A stretch of 32,974 nt of DNA from Terriglobia bacterium (GTDB lineage Bacteria; Acidobacteriota; Terriglobia; 20CM-2-55-15). Location: NCBI GenBank assembly GCA_036496425.1, contig DASXLG010000192.1:1-32974 (forward strand), in the 5' to 3' direction. Positions 1-6,842 of the stretch are shown in pieces; positions within the stretch are counted from its first letter, which is position 1, and every line of letters starts with the position of its first letter. Under the pieces are notes generated by a model that saw only the letters and a list, made by a program, of their open reading frames with translations, ran no database searches and was not told the origin of the DNA. A program made the position numbers and the translations under genes.

Positions 1-37
1 AGGAACCACAAGAAGCACAAAAGGCACAAGCAAGATG
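1..37. repeat. CACAAGAAG-type repeat arm at window edge
   Basis: The first 37 bases carry CCACAAGAAGCACAAAAGGC followed by ACAAGCAAG. This matches the left arm of the long palindrome at 2643-2724 and resembles the arm at 5591-5608. Only one arm lies inside the window, so it may be half of a hairpin continuing to the left. It ends just upstream of the exported hydrolase start at 51. Confidence 0.6.
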
Positions 38-50
38 GTATAAAGTTCCC

Positions 51-764
51 ATGAAGAACCTGCTGTTCATAGCGGCGATGATCATTTTGCTGGCGCAACC
101 GGGCCGTGCCGAGCTCCTGGAAAAGACAAAGAAGGTTGGGACGACCACCGTCCACTACAAGGTTGTTCTGCCGAATGGCTACGATCCCGCAAAAGCCTAT
201 CCGGCTATTCTTGCGTTCGGCGGCGGCCCCCAGACCATGAATACGGTCGACAGTGTTTTAAGCCGGAACTTCCGTGCAGAGGCGGAAAAGCGCGGATACA
301 TCGTTATCGCGCCCGCGGCTCCGGACGACCAATTGTTCTTTGAGGACGGGGCACTGATCTTTCCGACCTTCCTTAAATCGATCCTGTTGGATTACAAAAT
401 CGAGAACAACAAGTTCCATATCGCCGGACCGTCCAACGGCGGGATCGCTGCATTCCATATCGCCGCTGCCAACCCGCAGTACTTCATATCCGTTACCGCC
501 TTCCCGGGTTATATGTGGCAGCCGAGCCAGGCGAAGCTGCAGGCTATTTCGAAGATGTGCGTATTCATGTACGTCGGCGAACTTGACGAATATATGTGGC
601 ACGGCGAGATGCAGAAGGAAGCGGAATTCCTCCGTTCGAAAGGCACCGTTGCGCGCTACACCGTCGAAAAGGGGCAGCCGCATCGTCTGGAAACGCTCGC
701 CGGCGCGAACGCCACCCGCTTGTTCGAAGGGTTCGAAGAGACAAAAAAAGGCTGCAACAGATAG
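51..764 (+). CDS. Exported alpha/beta-hydrolase (esterase/depolymerase-like)
   Basis: A 237-residue protein that starts with a signal peptide (MKNLLFIAAMIILLAQPGRA, cleavage near residue 20), so it should act in the periplasm or outside. It has an alpha/beta-hydrolase layout: a GxSxG-type elbow GPSNGG with Ser128, an acid Asp179 in the GELDE segment, and His211 in GQPHR, which would complete the triad in the right order. The early FGGGP segment (residues 56-60) fits an oxyanion-hole loop. The overall look is of the small PHB-depolymerase/feruloyl-esterase-like group that releases ester-linked substrates; the substrate cannot be read from sequence. The ATG at 51 is preceded by a weak ribosome site and by the repeat at 1-37. 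It is followed by a palindrome element and a convergent gene. Confidence 0.8.
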   Translation: MKNLLFIAAMIILLAQPGRAELLEKTKKVGTTTVHYKVVLPNGYDPAKAYPAILAFGGGPQTMNTVDSVLSRNFRAEAEKRGYIVIAPAAPDDQLFFEDGALIFPTFLKSILLDYKIENNKFHIAGPSNGGIAAFHIAAANPQYFISVTAFPGYMWQPSQAKLQAISKMCVFMYVGELDEYMWHGEMQKEAEFLRSKGTVARYTVEKGQPHRLETLAGANATRLFEGFEETKKGCNR

Positions 765-795
765 CCGCGCGTCTGGAGAAGAATACTTATTGAAA

Positions 796-893
796 GTTGC
801 ATCATTTCGCGAAGCGCGAGCCCGACAGGGCGAAGCCTCAAGTGAGGTTTCTGCATTTCAAATTTGAAATGCAGAAACTTCGAATGATGCAAC
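796..893. repeat. Nested palindrome element between convergent genes
   Basis: An outer inverted repeat (GTTGCATCATT at 796-806, complement at 883-893) encloses an inner perfect 32-bp palindrome at 847-878, GTTTCTGCATTTCAAA followed at once by its reverse complement. The two neighbouring genes converge on it (ends at 764 and 913), so as RNA it could act as a bidirectional terminator. There is no clear T-tract, and the nested design also fits a small non-autonomous (REP/MITE-like) element. No ORF of note lies inside. Confidence 0.65.
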
Positions 894-912
894 CTCCAAA
901 TAACCAGCCCAA

Positions 913-1293
913 TTAGTGTTCGTGATGGAAGTCGCGCTCTCGGTGTTTGTCCCAGTGGTGATCGTGTTCGATCCGGCCGCGTTCACCGTTCCAATAGCCC
1001 TGAAAGTATCGGCCGCCTTCATAATGGGGCCCAACCCAGCGGGCACCGCCGTATGGAGCACGGGTCCAATAACCTTGATGCCACTTGTAGTGGCTTCCCA
1101 CGGGATACCAATAGCCTTCGACCCATGTGTAGTCCGGACCCGGACGCACCGGGACGACAGCTACCCGTGGCGCCGGAGGCGGCCCGATCCGGATTCCAAA
1201 GGATACTTGGGCGCCAAATACGGGCACGCTGGTGACAAGCATGACAGCCATCAATGTCGTCAGTAAGAAAGTTTTCATAAAGAAAGTTTTCAT
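913..1293 (-). CDS. Exported WxxGxW-repeat protein
   Basis: A protein of about 126 residues with an N-terminal signal peptide (hydrophobic stretch LLTTLMAVMLVTSVPVFGA). The mature part carries three spaced copies of an aromatic motif of W/Y-x-x-G-Y-W form (WVEGYW, WHQGYW, YFQGYW), characteristic of YXWGXW/WXXGXW repeat proteins of unknown function found in many Gram-negative envelopes. The tail is rich in His, Arg, Glu and Asp (HDHHWDKHRERDFHHEH), suggesting metal or polyanion contact; this is inference. The start is ambiguous between ATG codons at 1293 and 1278 because a 15-bp tandem duplication copied the start codon. It is monocistronic and convergent with the upstream hydrolase. Confidence 0.75.
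   Translation of the reverse strand: MKTFFMKTFLLTTLMAVMLVTSVPVFGAQVSFGIRIGPPPAPRVAVVPVRPGPDYTWVEGYWYPVGSHYKWHQGYWTRAPYGGARWVGPHYEGGRYFQGYWNGERGRIEHDHHWDKHRERDFHHEH
1264..1293. repeat. 15-bp tandem duplication spanning a start codon
   Basis: The bases 1264-1278 and 1279-1293 are two copies of a 15-bp unit (core AAGAAAGTTTTCAT) with one difference at the first base. Read on the - strand, each copy contains ATGAAAACTTTC, so the WxxGxW gene has two equivalent in-frame starts five codons apart. Confidence 0.8.
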
Positions 1294-1483
1294 AAGGATT
1301 ACGATCGCAAGCACTCAGCCAAAGGGCCGTTTCCGCCGGCAGGCTTTTATTTCAATGAGTTAGGGTAAATCTGGTCTTACATTACACAACGCAAGAGGCG
1401 GCCATGCCGGTAACTTTTCCCAGAAACCACCGTACCTTTATATTGGAGCCATCCAGATCCGGAGCGGAGAAAAGCAGGCGCCT

Positions 1484-2335
1484 ATGGTCCATCGAAAGGC
1501 TGCAATCGTGTTCACGATCCTTCTCGGCGGGATTCTTGCCGAAGTGCTCCCTGCTGCGCAACAAACCGATCGTACGGTTTTTGTGCCGGTTAATGTCATC
1601 GGTGACGCCAATGCCGCAGTCACCGGACTGAAGCCGGAGAACTTTCAATTGTTCGAGGACAACAAGGAACAGAAGATTACGTCCTTCTCTCCCGAAAACG
1701 CTCCTTTAAGTGTGTCGATCATTCTGGGAGCCGGCGCGATGGTGCGCTCGGACCGCGTATCCGAGAAGATCATGGAGTCGGTAGACGCGTTCAAGAAGAC
1801 GGGCAATCGCGCGAATGAGTATTTCGTCGATCCGTACCCCAGTACCGGCGTGGAAGATGCGATTGCGCGAGGTCTCGACAAACTGGCGGGCGCCAAGAAC
1901 CGGCGTAAGGTTCTCGTCATGTTCATCGATAACTTCGATACTCCCGCCAATCCGGAGCAAGGGGCGCTCGAATCCGCGATGAAGCAGGATATTCCGATTT
2001 ACTTCATGTTCATCAAGAACCAGTTTTTCCGCTTCTCCGGCACGCCGACAACAGCGGAAGATACCGGCGCCTATCCGATCTCATGGATGAATGTGTTTGA
2101 AAATGTCGCCTCGGACACCGGCGGCCGCGTCATCAACGCTGAACCCATGGGCAACCTGCAGGATGAATCCGTCAAACTCGCGGATGAACTCAAGAATCAA
2201 TATGTGCTGGGGTTCACACCGAGCTCAGATGCCAGGACTGACAAGTGGCGAAATCTGAAAGTGACCGTCAAGGGCGTTTCCGGCCAGCAGAAAGCTGTCG
2301 TGCGGTTCAAGAAGCGCTACTTCGCATTCAGGTAA
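1484..2335 (+). CDS. VWFA-related Acidobacterial domain protein
   Basis: A 283-residue exported protein with a signal peptide (core AIVFTILLGGILAEVLPAA). The order of segments fits the VWFA-related Acidobacterial family (TIGR03436 type): an N-terminal beta-rich part with LKPENFQLFEDNKEQKI (residues 49-65), then a von Willebrand A fold, then the C-terminal YVLGFTPSS and KVTVKG strands. The family is common in Acidobacteriota and its role is unknown. An oddity is the first strand of the A domain: at residues 77-87 it reads VSIILGAGAMV, where active metal-binding A domains carry DxSxS. The metal site (MIDAS) therefore looks lost. The gene stands alone. Confidence 0.85.
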   Translation: MVHRKAAIVFTILLGGILAEVLPAAQQTDRTVFVPVNVIGDANAAVTGLKPENFQLFEDNKEQKITSFSPENAPLSVSIILGAGAMVRSDRVSEKIMESVDAFKKTGNRANEYFVDPYPSTGVEDAIARGLDKLAGAKNRRKVLVMFIDNFDTPANPEQGALESAMKQDIPIYFMFIKNQFFRFSGTPTTAEDTGAYPISWMNVFENVASDTGGRVINAEPMGNLQDESVKLADELKNQYVLGFTPSSDARTDKWRNLKVTVKGVSGQQKAVVRFKKRYFAFR

Positions 2336-2349
2336 CGACGACCGGCTGT

Positions 2350-2595
2350 TCAAATCTTCCAGTCTGGTGTTGCGACATACGACCGATTGATGTCTGAAAC
2401 CGTGCGTGTGCCGCAGTTGCCCATAGCGAGTTTCAATTCTCCTTGAAGTGCGCCGCTGTACGTTTCACTGTTCCGTCCTGTCGTGTTGTCCACTGTAAGT
2501 AAGACACCGGTTGAGCCTGCGGCTTCGACACGCCGCAAGAGTTTTTCACATGGGTCCCATTTACTTGCGCCGCGCGATCGAAGAATCGTTGTGTC
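2350..2595 (-). pseudogene. Remnant of an FMN-dependent alpha-hydroxy-acid oxidase-like gene
   Basis: On the - strand an open stretch reads SKWDPCEKLLRRVEAAGSTG, then VLLTVDNTTGRNSET. This resembles the middle of FMN-dependent alpha-hydroxy-acid dehydrogenases (lactate/glycolate oxidase family), where a W-(x)n-EKL-(x)2-RAEAAG-(x)n-LTVD segment precedes an R/N-rich loop. No start, FMN-binding C-terminal half or catalytic His is present, and a stop at 2596-2598 closes it upstream. It is about 80 residues of what should be a protein near 350-400. I read it as a decayed fragment; the family match is from memory of motifs, so confidence is moderate. Confidence 0.4.
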
Positions 2596-2628
2596 TCATG
2601 GCGGGGATTCTTGTATCTTCGATGTCAA

Positions 2629-3915
2629 ATGTCAAACGGGAAGGGAAGGAACCCCAAGAAGCACAAAAGACACAAGAAAGTCCGGTCTTTCTTGTGTCTT
2701 TTGTGCTTCCTGGGGTTCCTTCCCCTGCTGTGTGCCGCTTGCCGGAGCCACGCCATGCCGGAAAAAAGTTTCTGGGCCGGGACTGTAGAACTCGCTCCGG
2801 GCGTCCATCTGCCGTTTCAGATGTATCTGGACCTGGAGGGGAAGAAGGCCGGCTATTTTCTGGTGGGCGAAGAGAAGACGCCGATCCCCGAAGTGGAATC
2901 CGCTCCCTCCCAGGTCGCGTTGAAGTTCTCCGAGTACGGCGCAGAAATGCACGGCGATTGGAACGGCGGTGGCCTGACAGGCGACTACATGCGGATCCGG
3001 TCGACCGGAACGAAGTCGTTCAAATTCACAGCCGCCCCGGAACGCCAACCTCAGCCGGCCGAGCGTGTGGACATTGCACCGGCAGGGAACTATCAGGTCG
3101 ATGAAACTACGGTCGCCAGGCTTTGGAAAAAGGACGGTGGCGCCTACGGAACTTTCATCGCTACCGACGGCGACTATGGGCTCCTCGCGGGACGGCTCGC
3201 CGGACGCGGCGTTCAGTTCAACCGGTTTACCGGATGGCAGGCGATTTCGATCATTCTCGGACCTGCGTGGAACGGAACGTTGCAGGGAAAGTATTATGCC
3301 GCCGCGAATGATAAGCCTCAGGAACTGGTCTTGCGCCCTCGCTCCGACCTTAATTTAGAGCTGCCTGCGGCCCAGCAGACCGTGATGAAAGACTCCGGCG
3401 CGGGATTTTCCTTCTCTGGTGTTTCACTCGACGGGGCCACGGTTCGAAACACCGATGAGCGTTTCAAGGGTAAAGCGCTCATCCTCGACATCATGGGAAC
3501 CTGGTGTCATAACTGTCTCGACGAGGCGCCTTTGCTCGAGCAGCTTCAGCGGGAATACGGCAAAGACGGTCTGGAAATTGTCGGACTCTCTTTCGAGATC
3601 AATGCCGATCCCGTGCTCGCAAAGAAAAATCTTCAGCTCTTCAAAGATCGCTTCGGCCTGACCTATACCCTCCTGTTCTGCGGAAGTCTCGACGACGAGA
3701 ACGTGAAAGCGAAGATCCAAGGCCAGCTGGAGCACTTTTTTGCGTACCCCACAACGGTCTTTCTCGATAAGAGTCATCAGGTTCAGTTCATACACAGCGG
3801 ATTCAACGGACCGGGAACTGGAGACCGGTTTCAGGCCCAGCAGGGGGAATTTCGCGACCTTGTAAACAAGCTGGGCTTGTATAATGTCGCGGCAGAGTCC
3901 AAACCAATAAAGTGA
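2629..3915 (+). CDS. Exported thioredoxin-fold (TlpA/redoxin-like) protein
   Basis: A protein of about 428 residues (from the ATG at 2629; a TTG at 2611 is also in frame). The C-terminal 160 residues form a TlpA/AhpC-like thioredoxin domain with the active motif WCHNC (Cys293 and Cys296), a FSFSGVSLDG strand before it, and the cis-Pro strand FAYPTTVFLD. The N-terminal 230 residues form a separate beta-rich domain I do not recognise. It should act as a periplasmic thiol reductant or oxidant. Its N-terminal export signal (Lys/His-rich, then Leu/Phe/Cys-rich, ending CAAC near residue 38, possibly a lipoprotein site) is encoded by a 38-bp-arm palindrome. Its stop overlaps the next gene's possible GTG start, so the two are probably co-transcribed. 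Confidence 0.8.
   Translation: MSNGKGRNPKKHKRHKKVRSFLCLLCFLGFLPLLCAACRSHAMPEKSFWAGTVELAPGVHLPFQMYLDLEGKKAGYFLVGEEKTPIPEVESAPSQVALKFSEYGAEMHGDWNGGGLTGDYMRIRSTGTKSFKFTAAPERQPQPAERVDIAPAGNYQVDETTVARLWKKDGGAYGTFIATDGDYGLLAGRLAGRGVQFNRFTGWQAISIILGPAWNGTLQGKYYAAANDKPQELVLRPRSDLNLELPAAQQTVMKDSGAGFSFSGVSLDGATVRNTDERFKGKALILDIMGTWCHNCLDEAPLLEQLQREYGKDGLEIVGLSFEINADPVLAKKNLQLFKDRFGLTYTLLFCGSLDDENVKAKIQGQLEHFFAYPTTVFLDKSHQVQFIHSGFNGPGTGDRFQAQQGEFRDLVNKLGLYNVAAESKPIK
2643..2724. repeat. 38-bp-arm palindrome (CACAAGAAG family)
   Basis: Arms 2643-2680 and 2687-2724 are reverse complements with a single mismatch (pairing position 2710), separated by a 6-base loop TCCGGT. The left arm contains CAAGAAGCACAAAAGACAC and the right arm its complement. 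It lies inside the first codons of the redoxin gene and encodes that protein's n-region and hydrophobic core. Related arms occur at 1-37, 5591-5652 and 19684-19723. Confidence 0.9.
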
Positions 3916-3923
3916 GAATACAA

Positions 3924-5579
3924 ATGATGAAGCGCATTTTAGTTCTGGCATCGGCCGCAGCCCTGCTCGCTGCGGTTACGTTCCTGGCTCAGGGGCGAGG
4001 ACAGGGGCCGCAACGCCAGGCGCCGGATCCGGCTGTCACGAACGATCAGCTCTTGAACACGGCGAAAGCGCCGGAGAACTGGCTCATGTACGGTGGTTCA
4101 TACATGAACCAGCGGTACAGCCTGCTGAATCAGATCACGCCGGCGAACGTGAAAGATCTCGAGCTGAAGTGGGTATTTCAATCGCGCTCGCTCGAAAAGC
4201 ACGAAGTCACGCCGCTTGTCGTGAATGGCGTGATGTACACGATCCAGAGCCCGAACGATATCGTGGCGTTGGACGCCGTCACCGGCAAGACGATCTGGAA
4301 CTACTCGCACAAGCCGGATAAGGCCGCCCACAATTGCTGCGGGAATTTGACACGCGGCCTCGCCATCCTCGGCGACAAGTTGTTTCTCGCGGCCTATGAC
4401 GCGCGCATGATCGCAATTGACGCCAAGACCGGCAAAGAGCTGTGGAACACCGAAGCCGCCGATCCGAAGCAGGGTTACGCGTTCACGGTTGCGCCGCTTG
4501 TCATCAAGGACAAAGTCATCGCCGGCACGGCAGGTGGTGAGTTCGGCGTCCGCGGTTTCATCGCTGCGTGGGATGTGAATACCGGCAAGGAAGTGTGGCG
4601 CTTCAACACCATTCCCGGACCCGGCGAGCCCGGCCATGAAACATGGAGCGGCGACTCCTGGATGCACGGCGGCGCGCCGATATGGGTTACCGGTTCCTAT
4701 GATCCGGATTTGAACCTCACTTATTGGGGCACCGGAAACCCCGGTCCCGATTGGGATGGCGATGCGCGGCTCGGCGATAATTTGTACAGCTGTTCCGTCA
4801 TCGCGCTGAATCCCGACACCGGAAAGCTTCAGTGGCATTACCAGTTTTCTCCGCACAACGAATTCGATTGGGACTCCACGCAGACGCCTGTTCTGGCCGA
4901 CATCGAATGGCAGGGACGGAACCGCAAAGTGATGCTGTGGGCCAATCGCAGCGGCATGTACTATGTTCTCGACCGGATCAGCGGCGAATTCATGAAAGGC
5001 CAGCCCTTCGTCAAGACAAACTGGGCGACAGGTTTCGATCGGGCAGGCCGGCCGATCTTTGCTCCGGGGATTGTGCCCACCAAACAAGGGACACTGGTTT
5101 ACCCCGGTAATCAGGGAGGTACGAACTGGTATCCGCCGTCATTCAGCCCCCGCACCGGTCTTTTCTATATTCCGGCATGGGAAAACAGCTCGAGCACATA
5201 CGTCAAAGGCGAAGCACCGCCGGAGTTTCATGATGGCCAGACTTTTTCGGGCCCGTTCCCGAAGGGCGGCGCCACCGGCGAGGACGAGTACTCGGCTGTA
5301 CGCGCGATCGATCCGAAGACGGGTGAAAAGAAGTGGGATTTCCGCCAGCCCGTGCGGCAAACCGAGGCCGGCATTCTCACGACGGCTTCCGATCTTTTGT
5401 TCAGCGGCGCGCGGGACGGCACGTTCTACGCGCTCGACGCCCGCGACGGGAAACTCCTGTGGCAGACCAGCCTTGGACCATCCGTCGCCGCCGGGCCGAT
5501 GTCCTACTCTGTGAACGGCAAGCAATACCTCACCATCATGGTGGGCAGTTCGCTGTTCACGTTCGGTTTGCGACAATAG
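3924..5579 (+). CDS. PQQ-dependent alcohol-dehydrogenase-like quinoprotein
   Basis: About 551 residues, with a signal peptide (MMKRILVLASAAALLAAVTF). It belongs to the eight-bladed PQQ quinoproteins (methanol/ethanol dehydrogenase family) that oxidise alcohols or aldehydes in the periplasm and pass electrons to cytochrome c. Evidence: LMYGGSYMNQRYS near the start, the vicinal cysteine pair in NCCGN (about residues 137-141) that forms the ring near PQQ, repeated AxDAxTGK-type blade motifs, and FDWDS containing the likely catalytic Asp. It ends near residue 550 with no C-terminal cytochrome c domain, so it needs a separate acceptor; the cytochrome at 17297 is a candidate but is distant. The ATG at 3924 is preferred over the GTG at 3912, which overlaps the redoxin stop. 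The substrate and the bound metal (Ca or lanthanide) are not determined. Confidence 0.9.
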   Translation: MMKRILVLASAAALLAAVTFLAQGRGQGPQRQAPDPAVTNDQLLNTAKAPENWLMYGGSYMNQRYSLLNQITPANVKDLELKWVFQSRSLEKHEVTPLVVNGVMYTIQSPNDIVALDAVTGKTIWNYSHKPDKAAHNCCGNLTRGLAILGDKLFLAAYDARMIAIDAKTGKELWNTEAADPKQGYAFTVAPLVIKDKVIAGTAGGEFGVRGFIAAWDVNTGKEVWRFNTIPGPGEPGHETWSGDSWMHGGAPIWVTGSYDPDLNLTYWGTGNPGPDWDGDARLGDNLYSCSVIALNPDTGKLQWHYQFSPHNEFDWDSTQTPVLADIEWQGRNRKVMLWANRSGMYYVLDRISGEFMKGQPFVKTNWATGFDRAGRPIFAPGIVPTKQGTLVYPGNQGGTNWYPPSFSPRTGLFYIPAWENSSSTYVKGEAPPEFHDGQTFSGPFPKGGATGEDEYSAVRAIDPKTGEKKWDFRQPVRQTEAGILTTASDLLFSGARDGTFYALDARDGKLLWQTSLGPSVAAGPMSYSVNGKQYLTIMVGSSLFTFGLRQ

Positions 5580-5590
5580 ACAATCAAAGA

Positions 5591-5652
5591 GGGACGAAAC
5601 CACAAGAGCGCAAAACGCACATGTCCTCTTGTGCCTCTTGTGGTTTCGTCCC
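5591..5652. repeat. 18-bp-arm palindrome (CACAAGAAG-related)
   Basis: GGGACGAAACCACAAGAG at 5591-5608 pairs perfectly with 5635-5652; the flanks CAAAG/CTTTG extend the stem after a one-base bulge. The inner part repeats the CACAAGAGGCACAAG theme. It sits 11 bases after the PQQ dehydrogenase stop and just before the VOC gene, so it could terminate or separate the two transcripts. Confidence 0.8.
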
Positions 5653-5674
5653 CTTTGCTCATAGACTTGGCGGC

Positions 5675-6709
5675 ATGAAAACCATCAGCCGCCGGAACCT
5701 TCTTCAATCTCTTCCGTTCTTCGCAATTGCACCACGTTTCCTGAGCCAAACCTCGAAGCCTGTCGTGTCCGTGAAGGCGCTCAACTACTTCGCGCTCGAA
5801 GTGTCGGACATGAAACGGTCTCTCGACTTCTATCAGGGGCTGTTCGGCATGCCCGTGCAGCTCCACCGCGACGGGGGTGTGCTGCTGCGCATCGGCAACG
5901 GTCCGCAGTTCATGTCGCTGATGCCGGCTGGTTCGAACCCGCCGCGGATTGTTCCGAACGTGGGCATGAGCGTCGGGAACTTCAATGCGGATCGGATTGT
6001 TGCAACCTTGCTCGAGCATGGTGTGACGAAAGCGCAGGCTTCCGATCCCGGTCTCAGCGGTGGCCCGATGAAGGTCCGCATCAAGATGCGTGATCGCACG
6101 CAGGAAGTTTACCTCGGCGATCCGGATGGCCTCGTTCTGCAATTGCAGGATACGAGCTTTTGCGGAGGCAGCGGACCATTGGGAAACATGTGCCTCGCCA
6201 AGCCGGAGCCTTCGCCAAAGCAGGGGCTCATGGCCGTCAAAAATCTCAGCCACTTCACGATCAACTCTTCCGACGGCAACCGGTCGAATGCATTTTATCG
6301 CGAAGTGTTCGGCCTGCCGGACCGGTCGAAGCAGGGCGCGGCCGTCGGTCTCGGCGTGGGGCCCGGCGTGATGTTCCTGATGTTTGCCGGCGGCGGTGGC
6401 GGCCGCGGCGGCGCGCCTGCGGCACCGAAACCTGCAAGCATCAACCACGTCTGTATGAACATGGAGAACTTCGTGCCCGACGCGGTGATGAAGACGCTGG
6501 CGTCATACGGAATCCCGCAGCGGGAAAATCCTCAAGGGCCGGTCGGTCCGCTGAAATCCTATATCAGTCTCCGCATGGAAAACCGCGGCGGCGCGCCGGG
6601 CGGCACACCCGAACTCTATTTCACGGACCCCGACGGGCTGCTCCTTCAGCTTCAGGATGTCACTTACTGTGGCGGCGCCGGCTTTCTGGGGAACGTCTGC
6701 GTGGGTTGA
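5675..6709 (+). CDS. Tat-exported protein with two VOC (glyoxalase-fold) domains
   Basis: About 344 residues. The N-terminus MKTISRRNLLQSLPFFAIA is a twin-arginine signal (SRRNLLQ), so a folded, possibly metal-loaded, protein is predicted outside the cytoplasm. Two vicinal-oxygen-chelate units follow: the first begins at LNYFALEVSDMKRSLDFYQG and closes with LGDPDGLVLQLQD; the second begins at LSHFTINSSD and closes with FTDPDGLLLQLQDVTYCGG. Both keep the paired motifs typical of glyoxalase/dioxygenase-like domains. A Gly/Ala-rich linker lies inside the second. I chose the ATG at 5675 because it gives the Tat signal; upstream in-frame codons run into the palindrome. The reaction is unknown. Confidence 0.8.
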   Translation: MKTISRRNLLQSLPFFAIAPRFLSQTSKPVVSVKALNYFALEVSDMKRSLDFYQGLFGMPVQLHRDGGVLLRIGNGPQFMSLMPAGSNPPRIVPNVGMSVGNFNADRIVATLLEHGVTKAQASDPGLSGGPMKVRIKMRDRTQEVYLGDPDGLVLQLQDTSFCGGSGPLGNMCLAKPEPSPKQGLMAVKNLSHFTINSSDGNRSNAFYREVFGLPDRSKQGAAVGLGVGPGVMFLMFAGGGGGRGGAPAAPKPASINHVCMNMENFVPDAVMKTLASYGIPQRENPQGPVGPLKSYISLRMENRGGAPGGTPELYFTDPDGLLLQLQDVTYCGGAGFLGNVCVG

Positions 6710-6771
6710 CCTATAGGGTGGGCGTGTGGCTGCCGGGTATCAATGATGACTATTCGCCACAAAAGGCACAT

Positions 6772-6841
6772 AAGGAAAATGGGGACGTCTCCCTATTTCC
6801 GCGAATTACAACGGAAATAGGGAGACGTCCCCATTTTCCTT
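6772..6841. terminator. Perfect 30-bp hairpin between convergent genes
   Basis: Arms 6772-6801 and 6812-6841 are perfect reverse complements around a 10-base loop; the core is GGGGACGTCTCCCTATTTCC. It fills most of the gap between the convergent VOC and M13 genes and stops two bases before the M13 stop codon, so it can work as a bidirectional transcription stop. The AAAATGGGGAC arm start is shared with the hairpin at 8901-8965, so it is also a copy of a dispersed element. Confidence 0.7.
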
Positions 6842-6842
6842 T

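Noticed and set aside
4098-5087. Long open frame antisense to the PQQ dehydrogenase
   Set aside because: It lies fully inside a strongly supported gene on the other strand and its translation shows no domain or signal; it is a by-product of high-GC codon use.
5333-5674. Upstream extension of the VOC gene into the PQQ gene
   Set aside because: The extension overlaps the quinoprotein and the palindrome; the Tat signal starts cleanly at 5675.
5934-5952. tRNA T-loop-like GGTTCGAACCC
   Set aside because: It is inside the VOC coding sequence and no acceptor, D or anticodon arms can be folded around it.
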